Below, piece after piece: positions 1 through 8,099 of a DNA stretch of 64,000 bases. This stretch comes from Clostridia bacterium. Its GTDB lineage: Bacteria > Bacillota > Clostridia > Oscillospirales > Acutalibacteraceae. Under the pieces are notes generated by a model. It ran no database searches, was not told the origin of the DNA, and was given only the letters and a program-made list of their open reading frames with translations. The stretch lies in the NCBI GenBank assembly GCA_017410605.1, contig JAFQQN010000003.1:1-64000 (forward strand), given 5' to 3'. The translations under genes and the position numbers were made by a program. Each line of letters opens with the position of its first letter. Positions within the stretch are counted from its first letter, which is position 1.

Positions 1-172
1 CACCAGAATAATCATTAAATAAGAAACCTTTATTTCCTTTTAATAATACAATTTTAGAATACTGTAATCTACTCATACCTGCAGAATTCAGATAGATTAA
101 ATCCTCTTTTGAGCATATTGATAATCTTTTATTTGCCTTGTACCATTCAAATGTCGCCAATAAACTTACCAT
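1..172 (-). pseudogene. Partial open frame downstream of nagA, related to the decayed fragment at 2246-2398
   Basis: An uninterrupted frame of 57 codons runs from an ATG inside the last codons of nagA (170-172) off the left edge. Its translation contains NSAGMSRLQY, then LLKGNKGFLFNDYSG. The minus-strand fragment at 2246-2398 reads NSAGKRR-stop-HYFQ, then LSKGNESFLIIDYSV, so the two are clearly related. The shared part looks like the C-terminal end of a protein, and in both places nothing recognisable precedes it, so this is probably the tail of a lost gene rather than an intact one. It could instead be the true start of a gene overlapping nagA. I do not recognise the family. Confidence 0.35.
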
Positions 173-1331
173 CTTTCATAACGCAATTTATATTAAGCAA
201 TGTGTCGACTACAACTAAATCGGCTTTTTTACCGATTTCTATAGAACCATACATTTTATCAATTTTAAGTAATTTGGCAGGTGCTAAAGAAAGCATTATC
301 GAAGCCTCTGTCAGTGGAATATCATACTGCTGTACTAATACTTTTAAGGCCTTTTGCATTGTACATATACTCCCTGCATACGAAGATAAATCTATTAATT
401 TAGCTACACCATCATCTACAATAATATCAGTTCCGTTTTTGCGACCACCAAGCTTACCTTTCAGTAAATCAGTGCCTGAAAGAGCCGTACCGTCGGTAAT
501 AGCTAAAGTTTTTTCCACACCCTTAAGCTTTAAGGCTAACTGCAAAACGCCTTTCGGTATATGTTTGCCGTCACAAATCAATTCTACCGTAACATCATCA
601 GTCAAATAAGTTGCTTCAACCACACCGTCTAATACCTTTTGACCTTCTTTGTGATATGTGGTAGTTGCATTATAAAAATGTGTAATATGCGAAAAACCTT
701 TTTCGAATGCACGCAAAGTTTCTTCTGTTGTAGCCGCTGTATGAGCTACCGAAGGAATGATATTGTACATTTGGCAAAACTCAGCAAATTTATCATAGTT
801 TTCAAGTTCAGGTGCTGCATCCCAACGAACAATGGCGTTTGGATATAAATTCCAAAGTCGTTGCATTTCTTCTATATCAATTTTTCTTAACAAATCACCT
901 GATTGTGCGCCTTTACTCTTACTGTTTGCACCCGAAAAATATGGACCTTCTAAGTGGATTCCTGCCGTAAAATTACTGAAGCTACTGTTTTCCTTGAAAT
1001 CCTTATATGCTAATATAAAATTTTTTAAGTTTTCCTCGGTAGCTGTCATAGCGGTAGGTGTAAGCAAGGTTGTACCATATTTTAAATGAGTTTTTACAAC
1101 TGTTTCAAAATCCTCTTTGGTAGCATCCATAAAATCAGATTTACCACCGCCATGAACATGAACATCAATAAAGCCGGGCATAACATAAGCACCGTTTGCG
1201 TCATAAACGTCAACGTCTTCGGTTATTTCACCTTTATAGTCTATATCGGCTATTTTATCATTTTCTATTAGGATGTTGTTGGCAAGAATTTTTCTGCCGA
1301 CAATTTTTCCGTTAGTAATTAGCGTTTTCAT
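147..1331 (-). CDS. nagA: N-acetylglucosamine-6-phosphate deacetylase
   Basis: Cytoplasmic amidohydrolase that removes acetate from N-acetylglucosamine-6-phosphate, giving glucosamine-6-phosphate for glycolysis or wall synthesis. The 394-residue protein has the expected family length. Visible motifs are the metal-site HVHGGG at about 58-63, HLEGPY at about 126-131, SVAHTAAT and THFYNATT in the middle, and the catalytic-aspartate segment AITDGTALSG. Its ATG overlaps the stop of the upstream NagB-like gene by one base (TAATG), so the two are translationally coupled. The partner enzyme is not a standard NagB, which leaves the exact pathway open. Confidence 0.93.
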   Translation of the reverse strand: MKTLITNGKIVGRKILANNILIENDKIADIDYKGEITEDVDVYDANGAYVMPGFIDVHVHGGGKSDFMDATKEDFETVVKTHLKYGTTLLTPTAMTATEENLKNFILAYKDFKENSSFSNFTAGIHLEGPYFSGANSKSKGAQSGDLLRKIDIEEMQRLWNLYPNAIVRWDAAPELENYDKFAEFCQMYNIIPSVAHTAATTEETLRAFEKGFSHITHFYNATTTYHKEGQKVLDGVVEATYLTDDVTVELICDGKHIPKGVLQLALKLKGVEKTLAITDGTALSGTDLLKGKLGGRKNGTDIIVDDGVAKLIDLSSYAGSICTMQKALKVLVQQYDIPLTEASIMLSLAPAKLLKIDKMYGSIEIGKKADLVVVDTLLNINCVMKDGKFIGDI

Positions 1332-2188
1332 TACTTGTTGTATATCCTAATTTCAGGAATTACTGAATTATACATTGCTTCTCTGCCTGCGTATAATTTT
1401 GCATCAGGATGGTTTTGGAATAATGAGCAAGGAACTGCACAGGTAATAGGTCCGTGTAATATCTTTCGAAGCGCACCTGCATTCCAATCTCTTGGCTGAA
1501 GCATACGCACCTTCTTTGCTTGGAACATTTCCTTCATGCCTACTGTAATGCAAAGCTCAGGAATACCCTCTAAATCACCACCACAATTCATATAGCAGTT
1601 AATTGTCTTTGTTTCTCTCGAAATCGGTAAAACACGAGTGGGGAGATTTACAAATTCATCGTCAGTCATAGGGGCATCCTTTTCGGGTGGCTCATTAAAT
1701 GCAAAATGACCATTAATTCCTACTCCACCCCAAGCCATATCAAGTTTTCCTTTCATATCAATAATTTCTTGAACCTTTTCGGGACAATTGGGGTCTGGGA
1801 AGAAACGTTGTGACTCCGGAACATTCAGCTCATCATCGATAAGACTATAGAAAATACGGTTCATACCGCCTCTAAAGGAAAGAGGGTCGCTTTCATCTAT
1901 ATATTTACCATCTTCATTAATATACTCATCCATATTAATAAACCAACAGTTTTTAAGACTTATACGATATTTATTCACCAAGTAAACTATTTTGCTGTAA
2001 CAACCGAGAGGGCCGTAAGGAACCACCATTACAGTATCTTCACCTTTTCTATTGTTTTCGCCAATAACTTCTAAAACCTCAATAGCCATTTTCCAATACA
2101 TATCGTGTTCGTTTTCACAAGCTTCTAACTTAATATTACTGCCCTTTCCTAAATCCTCAGGCTTAATTAAATTGTATTCTTTTATCAT
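1331..2188 (-). CDS. NagB-like glucosamine-6-phosphate isomerase/deaminase family protein with altered active site
   Basis: Belongs to the sugar-phosphate isomerase family of NagB and 6-phosphogluconolactonase. NMDEY (85-89) matches the segment carrying the proton-transfer aspartate. GGVGINGHFAFNEP (154-167) matches the second active-site loop and keeps the ring-opening histidine (H161) and a glutamate (E166). NagB normally has Asp-Gly-His here; this protein has Asn159-Gly-His. At 285 residues it is also longer than the usual 240-265. It precedes and overlaps nagA, so an amino-sugar phosphate substrate is likely, but deaminase activity should not be assumed. A ribosome site, AAGGGA, sits upstream of the ATG. 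Confidence 0.8.
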   Translation of the reverse strand: MIKEYNLIKPEDLGKGSNIKLEACENEHDMYWKMAIEVLEVIGENNRKGEDTVMVVPYGPLGCYSKIVYLVNKYRISLKNCWFINMDEYINEDGKYIDESDPLSFRGGMNRIFYSLIDDELNVPESQRFFPDPNCPEKVQEIIDMKGKLDMAWGGVGINGHFAFNEPPEKDAPMTDDEFVNLPTRVLPISRETKTINCYMNCGGDLEGIPELCITVGMKEMFQAKKVRMLQPRDWNAGALRKILHGPITCAVPCSLFQNHPDAKLYAGREAMYNSVIPEIRIYNK

Positions 2189-2245
2189 AAAATCAGTCCC
2201 TTTCTTATAACTTTTACATATTTGACTATTTTTTATTGTTAATAC

Positions 2246-2398
2246 TTATCTATCTTTAATTGTCAATTTTTCTATGCCGATTAAATAGAGCTGAGCACTA
2301 CCGACCGAATAATCAATAATCAAGAAACTCTCATTTCCTTTTGATAATTCCATTTGAAAATAATGTTACCTTCTCTTCCCTGCAGAATTAGGATGCAT
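2246..2398 (-). pseudogene. Decayed C-terminal coding remnant
   Basis: This frame starts at an ATG and is broken by an in-frame TAA at codon 11 (2366-2368). It then reads on for 39 codons to a second TAA, ending in YLIGIEKLTIKDR. The part around the stop aligns with the partial frame at 1-172. The break plus the protein-level similarity to a second locus argue for a remnant of a once-coding gene between the beta-propeller gene and the NagB-like gene. The rest of the 376-base gap (2189-2564) holds AT-rich sequence and presumably the NagB-like gene's promoter, which I could not place. Confidence 0.45.
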
Positions 2399-2564
2399 AG
2401 TATATGAAATTTCGGTTCAATTACTGCTGACTTTACTTTCTTGAATTTTGCATTTTAGGAACGTTACATTTTTTATATCATTGTAAAAATAACCGTTTTT
2501 AAAATAATTATAATAAGCAAGTATCTTTTTTACTGTAAGACAGTTAATCATATATTATCAGTTA

Positions 2565-4583
2565 TTAAATAAACGGTTTAGTATAGATATACACGCTTGC
2601 TAATCGATCACCCGCACCAATAGCAACTTTTTCTCCGTTCTCAGAAATAGCTATGGCGTTTTGAATAAAGTTAGCACATACACCGACATTGTCATCGGCT
2701 TTATCACATGTAGTAACACCTAAATAGCGTATACCTTGACTTTCGTTATATGAAAACAGATTTCCAATATCCTCAACATCACCGCCGACACCATAAGCTA
2801 TTTTCTTTTCGAGATTTGAGCACAAATCTCTTACAGGACCTTGACAAATTGCAGGACCTAAAGAATATACACTCTTATCTGCCTTTACAACTGCTAAAAA
2901 TCCATCCTCGGTACCAATAAGCTTACTTCCATCAATCCAATCGCATTCTGCGGTAACATTAGCACGCCATTGTCTACCAGGGTAATAAGGTAGATTGTCT
3001 ATCTTTTCATATTCTTTCTTTTTCATTTTGCTTATAAACTCAGCGTTTGCCTCATTAAATTCTGCAAGTTTACCGTTTTTAATAACGAATCGATAAAATT
3101 TATTTAAACCGCAAAGACCTTCTATGGTATCTTCATCTGTAAATTTAAGACCGATTACTTTAGTATCTAAAATTTCGTCAATTTCAACCTCACGCCAAAG
3201 TCTTACTGCCTCAATTTTTTCGCCCTTAATGTTAGGTGAATACTCTGCAATTAAATCCTTTACATTTTCCCAATGGTCCGCAAACGGTTTATACTCATCG
3301 TATCCCGGCTCGAAAACGAGCATATCACGGCAAACTTCGCCTCTTTCATACATATTTTTTCTATACTCTTTAAGGTCGATGGCGATAATATCGGGTGAGC
3401 CGTACGAATGGTTAGTAGATGCCGAATAAAGAATATCCTTTTCCTTGTCGATGTATAAACTGTCAGTATAGGTTTGAACACGTTCTGCAGTACCAAAAAG
3501 TCCTAAGAATTCAGGCTCTTTTCCGTGCAGAAAATCCCAACGGAAAAGTCCGGAAGGAACCTTGAAATGTTCGTCCTCTTTAACTCTAAAAGACATAGAA
3601 GAATACCAAAGAACCCCATCTTTGTCGAAGTCCATACCTGCACTGAAGGTGTTTTGGTCACGCACATATGTATAATCCTCTGCAGGGAATAGGTCACCTA
3701 TTACTTCTATTTCTCCTGTCTTAACATCCAAAGCACTCAAAAAGCTTGTGTTATTACCTGTAAGATAAAGTCTACCGTCCGGGCCTGTTACACACGGTCC
3801 CAAATAGCAAAACGGGCGCTTTCTTCCTTTCAAAACCTTATCGGACGGAATTCTGGCATTTAGATCTTCAAGCTTTTGTGTTTCGACATTGTAACGCATC
3901 ATAAAACCGCTCTTTGTTGAAAAATAAACATTTCCATCAGGACCTAAGACAATTCTGTAAGAACGGTATTCACTTACCTGTCCTTTATCCTCGCATTTTC
4001 TTGTTTTACAATCAAAACGATACAAATGACCGCGCATCCAGCCAAGCATATAATAAGCATCGTCTTTAGGTGAATATACACCGCCATAGATGGTTTCTCT
4101 GGGAGCGGGTATGCCAAACAATTCTATTTTCCCTGTTTTAGGGTCATACTCCATAAGTTCTCCTCCGGGGAAGCCCTCAAAAGGATTGGATACAAACTGT
4201 AACGGTAGCCAAACAGGATGACAAGGTGATTTATCGGTACTATGTGTACACATAATAAGCTTTCCATCTGTTTTCTCGCTTATCGAAGTATGGAATTTAC
4301 TATCTCTTAAATATCTTTCTGACTTAAGCAAAAAATCTCTCGTATAAAAGCACTGAGTTGCAGTATTAGTATCAAAGTCGTACTTATATAGTTTTGCAAA
4401 TTCGTGATTTGTGTGTTCTGAACAGGCCGAAAAATAAAAAGTTCCATCTTTTGCAAGAAAACCGTCCCAAGCCGCATTGTGGTTCGGTTCATCAATAATT
4501 GTTTGCTTTACACCATTTTGATTGATAATACGATAATCGTCCATATTATCCTCGTTAAGTATGTATTTTTTATTGTTCGTCAT
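2565..4583 (-). CDS. Predicted cytoplasmic beta-propeller protein, function unknown
   Basis: This 672-residue protein has no signal peptide or membrane segment. It is built of repeated beta-rich blocks with motifs such as GPDGNVYFST, GPDGRLYLTGN and DKDGVLWYSS, typical of SMP-30/NHL/PQQ-type beta-propellers. Its length allows one large or two tandem propellers. A secreted lectin-type role is unlikely without an export signal. It lies just upstream of the NagB-like and nagA genes on the same strand and diverges from an AraC regulator, so a role in sensing or converting a carbohydrate is plausible but inferred. The ribosome site AGAAGG precedes the ATG. Confidence 0.6.
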   Translation of the reverse strand: MTNNKKYILNEDNMDDYRIINQNGVKQTIIDEPNHNAAWDGFLAKDGTFYFSACSEHTNHEFAKLYKYDFDTNTATQCFYTRDFLLKSERYLRDSKFHTSISEKTDGKLIMCTHSTDKSPCHPVWLPLQFVSNPFEGFPGGELMEYDPKTGKIELFGIPAPRETIYGGVYSPKDDAYYMLGWMRGHLYRFDCKTRKCEDKGQVSEYRSYRIVLGPDGNVYFSTKSGFMMRYNVETQKLEDLNARIPSDKVLKGRKRPFCYLGPCVTGPDGRLYLTGNNTSFLSALDVKTGEIEVIGDLFPAEDYTYVRDQNTFSAGMDFDKDGVLWYSSMSFRVKEDEHFKVPSGLFRWDFLHGKEPEFLGLFGTAERVQTYTDSLYIDKEKDILYSASTNHSYGSPDIIAIDLKEYRKNMYERGEVCRDMLVFEPGYDEYKPFADHWENVKDLIAEYSPNIKGEKIEAVRLWREVEIDEILDTKVIGLKFTDEDTIEGLCGLNKFYRFVIKNGKLAEFNEANAEFISKMKKKEYEKIDNLPYYPGRQWRANVTAECDWIDGSKLIGTEDGFLAVVKADKSVYSLGPAICQGPVRDLCSNLEKKIAYGVGGDVEDIGNLFSYNESQGIRYLGVTTCDKADDNVGVCANFIQNAIAISENGEKVAIGAGDRLASVYIYTKPFI

Positions 4584-4607
4584 AATAATTACCTTCTTTC
4601 TATTTGA

Positions 4608-4621
4608 TGTCTAATTAGACA
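4608..4621. promoter_or_regulatory. 14-bp perfect palindrome in the divergent promoter region
   Basis: TGTCTAATTAGACA is a perfect inverted repeat lying 25 bases upstream of the beta-propeller start, in the 254-base gap shared with the divergent AraC gene. It is a reasonable operator candidate. AraC proteins more often bind direct repeats, so the cognate regulator is uncertain. Confidence 0.35.
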
Positions 4622-4837
4622 GCCAAATATATAATACGTAATTTTATTAGAAAGGACAATAGAAAATAAACGCAAAAAATTGCAAAATTAACTCATAAAA
4701 TATTGAAATCTCAATGTTTTTATGTTAAAATTAGTAAAAAAGTATCAAAGGACTGATTTGTTATCGAACTGTTAAATATTTATGATTTTGATCCCTCGTT
4801 ATTCTCTGTAAAATTTATAGGTAAAAAGAAAATTGAA

Positions 4838-5551
4838 ATGAGAGAATTAAGCAACCAATTTACAGACCGACCTTTTTGCAGTTTGATTTATGTTGAAAAA
4901 GGGCAGCTTTCTTATATGCATAAAAATAAAACATTTTACATAAATGAAAACCATTTTTGTTATATACCTTCCGAAATTACATATTCTTACAAAAATACCT
5001 CTAAAAGCAAAATATCACAAATAGATTTTTCACTATATTACAACCTTTGTAATGTAGTATTATTTGATAAACCAACTGATTTGGGTGAAATTTCAATTAC
5101 TCAGCAAAACATCATAAACAACATTATTGCTACCGATAAATCCGAAAAACTTTTGATAACTGGATTGATATTAATTCTTCTTGCAAATACATTTTCAAAG
5201 CCTGAACATAAAATAGATAAAAGAATTATACCTGCGATAAATCATATCAACCAAAATTTCAACCAAAAGATATATATTGTTGATTTGGCTGAAATGTGCC
5301 ATTTAAGTCGTGCTCAATTTGAAAGAATTTTTAAAAGTAACTTAGGTACTACTCCCATAAAATATAAAAACAATTTAATAATAGCCGAAGCGAAGAAATT
5401 ATTAAAATACAGCAGCCTATCCATAAATGAAATATCATCTCAGCTTGGCTTTAACGACAGCTATTCATTTTGTCATCTATTTAAAAACACCGTTTCAAAA
5501 ACTCCAAAAAATTATCGTAAATTCTTTATGGATAAAAAAATAATTATTTAA
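4838..5551 (+). CDS. AraC-family transcriptional regulator
   Basis: Residues about 1-110 resemble the cupin-like ligand-sensing domain of AraC regulators. The C-terminal 100 residues hold the two helix-turn-helix motifs (DLAEMCHLSRAQFERIF and ISSQLGFNDSYSFCHLF), with the family pattern ending in TPKNYRKFF. It probably controls the divergent beta-propeller/NagB-like/nagA group in response to a sugar. The start is unsure: the ATG used has no good ribosome site, whereas an AAAGGA lies at 4747-4752. The frame is open, with convincing protein-like sequence, from 4757 to the ATG but without ATG, GTG or TTG. The real protein may be up to about 27 residues longer. Confidence 0.8.
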   Translation: MRELSNQFTDRPFCSLIYVEKGQLSYMHKNKTFYINENHFCYIPSEITYSYKNTSKSKISQIDFSLYYNLCNVVLFDKPTDLGEISITQQNIINNIIATDKSEKLLITGLILILLANTFSKPEHKIDKRIIPAINHINQNFNQKIYIVDLAEMCHLSRAQFERIFKSNLGTTPIKYKNNLIIAEAKKLLKYSSLSINEISSQLGFNDSYSFCHLFKNTVSKTPKNYRKFFMDKKIII

Positions 5552-5708
5552 AAGAACTATCCAAAATTGCAATGAACCTGAAAATGTATGCAATTCATAG
5601 ATGTAAAAAATGTTGCGCCAATACAACTCATTTGCTTACACTTACTTTCAGTTATCTAAGTCAGTGACCGTTTCGGCGGATTAATTATACGCGAAGAAAA
5701 AACGAATC

Positions 5709-5745
5709 AAATCATAACCACCCGTTTGACGGGTGGTTATGATTT
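5709..5745 (-). terminator. Hairpin terminator, 16-bp stem
   Basis: Perfect 16-bp inverted repeat (5709-5724 with 5730-5745) around a 5-base loop. On the minus strand it is followed by a run of six T, so it can end transcription of the UPF0210 operon. It could also stop the converging AraC transcript. Confidence 0.7.
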
Positions 5746-5756
5746 ATCAACATAAA

Positions 5757-5795
5757 AAAGGTGTTGCCCTACCAAAAAAATAAGGCAACACCTTT
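5757..5795 (-). terminator. Hairpin terminator after the UPF0210 gene
   Basis: Inverted repeat AAAGGTGTTGCC / GGCAACACCTTT (12 bp), 22 bases past the stop, followed by a T run on the minus strand. It forms a double terminator with the hairpin at 5709-5745. Confidence 0.75.
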
Positions 5796-5817
5796 AATGA
5801 ATTTGATAAAACATAAA

Positions 5818-7176
5818 TTAGTTTTTAAGACTTTGAATGGGTGCGGGAATACGGCCGCCGCGTGAAATGAATTTAAGAGGAGAGGCTGTATTTACTTTCA
5901 TTACCGGGCCGCTTCCAAGCAGACCTCCAAATTCAAGCTCATCACCAACTGTTTTGCCAATAGCGGGAATAACACGAACAGCGGTGGTTTTAGAGTTAAT
6001 CATACCAATGGCGGCTTCGTCAGCAATAATAGCCGAAATAACCTCGGCCGGTGTGTCGCCGGGAATGTTTATCATATCAAGGCCAACCGAACAAACGGCT
6101 GTCATAGCCTCTAACTTTTCAATGGTAAGGGCACCGCTTCTGGCGGCGGCTATCATACCGGCATCCTCGGTTACGGGAATAAATGCTCCCGAAAGACCGC
6201 CAACGTGTGAAGAGGCCATTACGCCACCCTTTTTAACGGCATCATTAAGAAGGGCAAGAGCTGCGGTAGTTCCACAGGCACCGCAGGTTTCAAGCCCCAT
6301 TTCCTCTAAAATATGGGCTACGGAGTCGCCAACGGCAGGGGTGGGTGCCAAAGAAAGGTCAACAATACCAAAGGGAACACCTAAAGCATTTGCGGCTTCT
6401 TTGGCCACCAGTTGGCCTACTCTGGTAATTTTAAAGGCCGTCTTTTTAACTATATCTGCAACACCTGTGAGGTCAACATCGGGGGATTTTGCAAGGGCAG
6501 AGCGAACAACACCGGGGCCGGAAACACCAACATTAATAACACAGTCGGGCTCGCCAACACCAAGGAAAGCACCGGCCATAAAGGGGTTATCTTCGGGGGC
6601 GTTACAAAAAACAACCAACTTGGCGGCACCAATGCAATTTCTGTCCGCGGTAAGCTCTGCTGTCTTTTTAACTGTTTCACCCATAATTTTAACAGCGTCC
6701 ATATTAATACCGGTTTTAGTAGAACCAATGTTTACTGAAGAACAAATGTGGTCGGTAAGACTTAGTGCTTCGGGAATACTTTCAATAAGCTCTCTGTCAC
6801 CGGCGGCAAATCCCTTGCCTACAAGTGCGCTGTAGCCACCTATAAAGTTTACCCCAACAGCTTTTGCCGCTTTTTCAAGGGTAAGGGCAAACTTAACAGT
6901 TTCTTTGCTTTTTGAGGCGGCTGCTATTATTGCAATAGGGGTTACCGAAATGCGCTTGTTTATGATGGGGATACCGTATTTTTTCTCAATGCTTTCACAT
7001 ACCGGAACCAAATTTTTTGCGACCGTTGTTATTTTTTTATAAACCTTTTCACAGGCTTTGTCTATATCTTCATCAATACAGTTTAAAAGAGAAATACCCA
7101 TTGTAACGGTTCTAATATCCAGGTGTTCCTCTTCTATCATTCTTATGGTTTCAAGAATATCGTGAGTAGTATACAT
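5818..7176 (-). CDS. UPF0210 (DUF711, PFL-type fold) protein
   Basis: The 452-residue sequence matches the widespread UPF0210 family at full length, including the start [14 protein letters not shown], the glycine-rich [19 protein letters not shown] and the [14 protein letters not shown] segment. The family has a pyruvate-formate-lyase-like fold but no assigned reaction; I assign none. It follows an ACT-domain gene by 12 bases with its own AGGAG site, the arrangement seen across Firmicutes. The ACT protein may therefore be a small-molecule-sensing subunit or partner, which is inference. The pair is divergent from an Lrp regulator and aminotransferase, hinting at amino-acid-related metabolism. 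Confidence 0.9.
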   Translation of the reverse strand: MYTTHDILETIRMIEEEHLDIRTVTMGISLLNCIDEDIDKACEKVYKKITTVAKNLVPVCESIEKKYGIPIINKRISVTPIAIIAAASKSKETVKFALTLEKAAKAVGVNFIGGYSALVGKGFAAGDRELIESIPEALSLTDHICSSVNIGSTKTGINMDAVKIMGETVKKTAELTADRNCIGAAKLVVFCNAPEDNPFMAGAFLGVGEPDCVINVGVSGPGVVRSALAKSPDVDLTGVADIVKKTAFKITRVGQLVAKEAANALGVPFGIVDLSLAPTPAVGDSVAHILEEMGLETCGACGTTAALALLNDAVKKGGVMASSHVGGLSGAFIPVTEDAGMIAAARSGALTIEKLEAMTAVCSVGLDMINIPGDTPAEVISAIIADEAAIGMINSKTTAVRVIPAIGKTVGDELEFGGLLGSGPVMKVNTASPLKFISRGGRIPAPIQSLKN

Positions 7177-7188
7177 TTCGGTCAGCTC

Positions 7189-7458
7189 CTAAATGGTGTG
7201 CATTGAGTTAAAAATGTCTTCGTGCATAACATGAATAGACATACCCATATCAGTACCAATTTTTTTCATATGGTCGGCAAAATTCCCAAACTCACCCTTA
7301 AGACCGTCAATGTCGCCCATCATTATCATACAAAACATATCTGCTAAAATGGTTTGTGAAACCTCTGCAATATTAACATTAAACTCTGAACAGGCGTTAG
7401 AAACCTTGGCTAAAATACCAACAGCGTCTTTACCTACAACTGTGATAACTGCTTTCAT
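7189..7458 (-). CDS. ACT domain protein (UPF0237)
   Basis: An 89-residue single ACT domain beginning MKAVITVVGKDAVGILAKVS. The GKDxxGILA loop and the beta-alpha-beta-beta-alpha-beta pattern fit amino-acid-binding ACT domains. The small stand-alone form is the UPF0237 family, normally encoded next to UPF0210 as here. A strong AGGAGG site precedes the ATG. Ligand and regulatory target are unknown. Confidence 0.9.
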   Translation of the reverse strand: MKAVITVVGKDAVGILAKVSNACSEFNVNIAEVSQTILADMFCMIMMGDIDGLKGEFGNFADHMKKIGTDMGMSIHVMHEDIFNSMHTI

Positions 7459-7484
7459 TTTAAATCCTCCTTATAATATGTAAC

Positions 7485-7513
7485 ATTTTAACATATTTCA
7501 ACGCCGTTGTAAA
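7485..7513 (-). promoter_or_regulatory. Probable sigma-A promoter of the ACT-UPF0210 operon
   Basis: On the minus strand, -35 TTTACA (7508-7513) and -10 TAAAAT (7485-7490) are separated by 17 bases, 27 bases upstream of the ACT gene start. Confidence 0.5.
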
Positions 7514-7616
7514 GGTTATAAAGGGCGAAAAAACATTAAATAAATACTGTACTTTTTATTGAAAATGTAGTATAATTGTAAACGAATTAAATTATTACAA
7601 GGTAGTGAGAGATATT

Positions 7617-8099
7617 ATGAATAAAAAATTGCTTAAGCTGTTAGAGCGAGATGCCCGTACTACGGTTGCAGAGTTGGCTACAATGTTGGGTATAACCGAA
7701 GGGGAAGTGTCAGCAGAGCTTGCAGAAATGCAAAAAAACGGTCTTATCAGGGGCTATAAAACAGTAATAGATTGGGAAAGACTGGATAGCTCTTATGTTT
7801 CTGCCCTTATAGAAATTAATGTTACTCCTCAGCCTGATGCCGGTTTTGAAGAAATTGCCAAAACTATTATGAAGTTTAAAGAGGTTGAAAGCGTCTACCT
7901 TATGTCGGGCGGTTATGACCTTTGTGTTATAGTTAAGGGAAAAACCTTTCAAGAGGTTGCTATGTTTGTCGGCAAGGTGTTGGCACCAATGAAAAATGTT
8001 ATTTCAACTGCCACACATTTTGTTCTTCGCCGTTATAAAGAAATGGATATTATACTTTGTGATGACGAAAAGGATGACAGGGGGAACTTCTCGCTGTGA
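7617..8099 (+). CDS. Lrp/AsnC-family transcriptional regulator
   Basis: N-terminal winged helix (KLLKLLERDARTTVAELATM, residues about 4-23, and recognition region to about 50) followed by a RAM/ACT-like effector domain with VESVYLMSGGYDLCVIVKG. About 160 residues, the usual Lrp length. The ATG at 7617 is preferred over a GTG at 7605 because GAGAGA lies just in front of it. Its stop overlaps the aminotransferase start by four bases, so it probably controls, or is at least co-expressed with, that enzyme. It may also act on the divergent ACT-UPF0210 operon. Confidence 0.92.
   Translation: MNKKLLKLLERDARTTVAELATMLGITEGEVSAELAEMQKNGLIRGYKTVIDWERLDSSYVSALIEINVTPQPDAGFEEIAKTIMKFKEVESVYLMSGGYDLCVIVKGKTFQEVAMFVGKVLAPMKNVISTATHFVLRRYKEMDIILCDDEKDDRGNFSL

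Noticed and set aside
5837..6835. 332-codon open frame opposite UPF0210
   Set aside because: Antisense shadow of a strongly biased gene; low-complexity composition, no ribosome site and no family motif.
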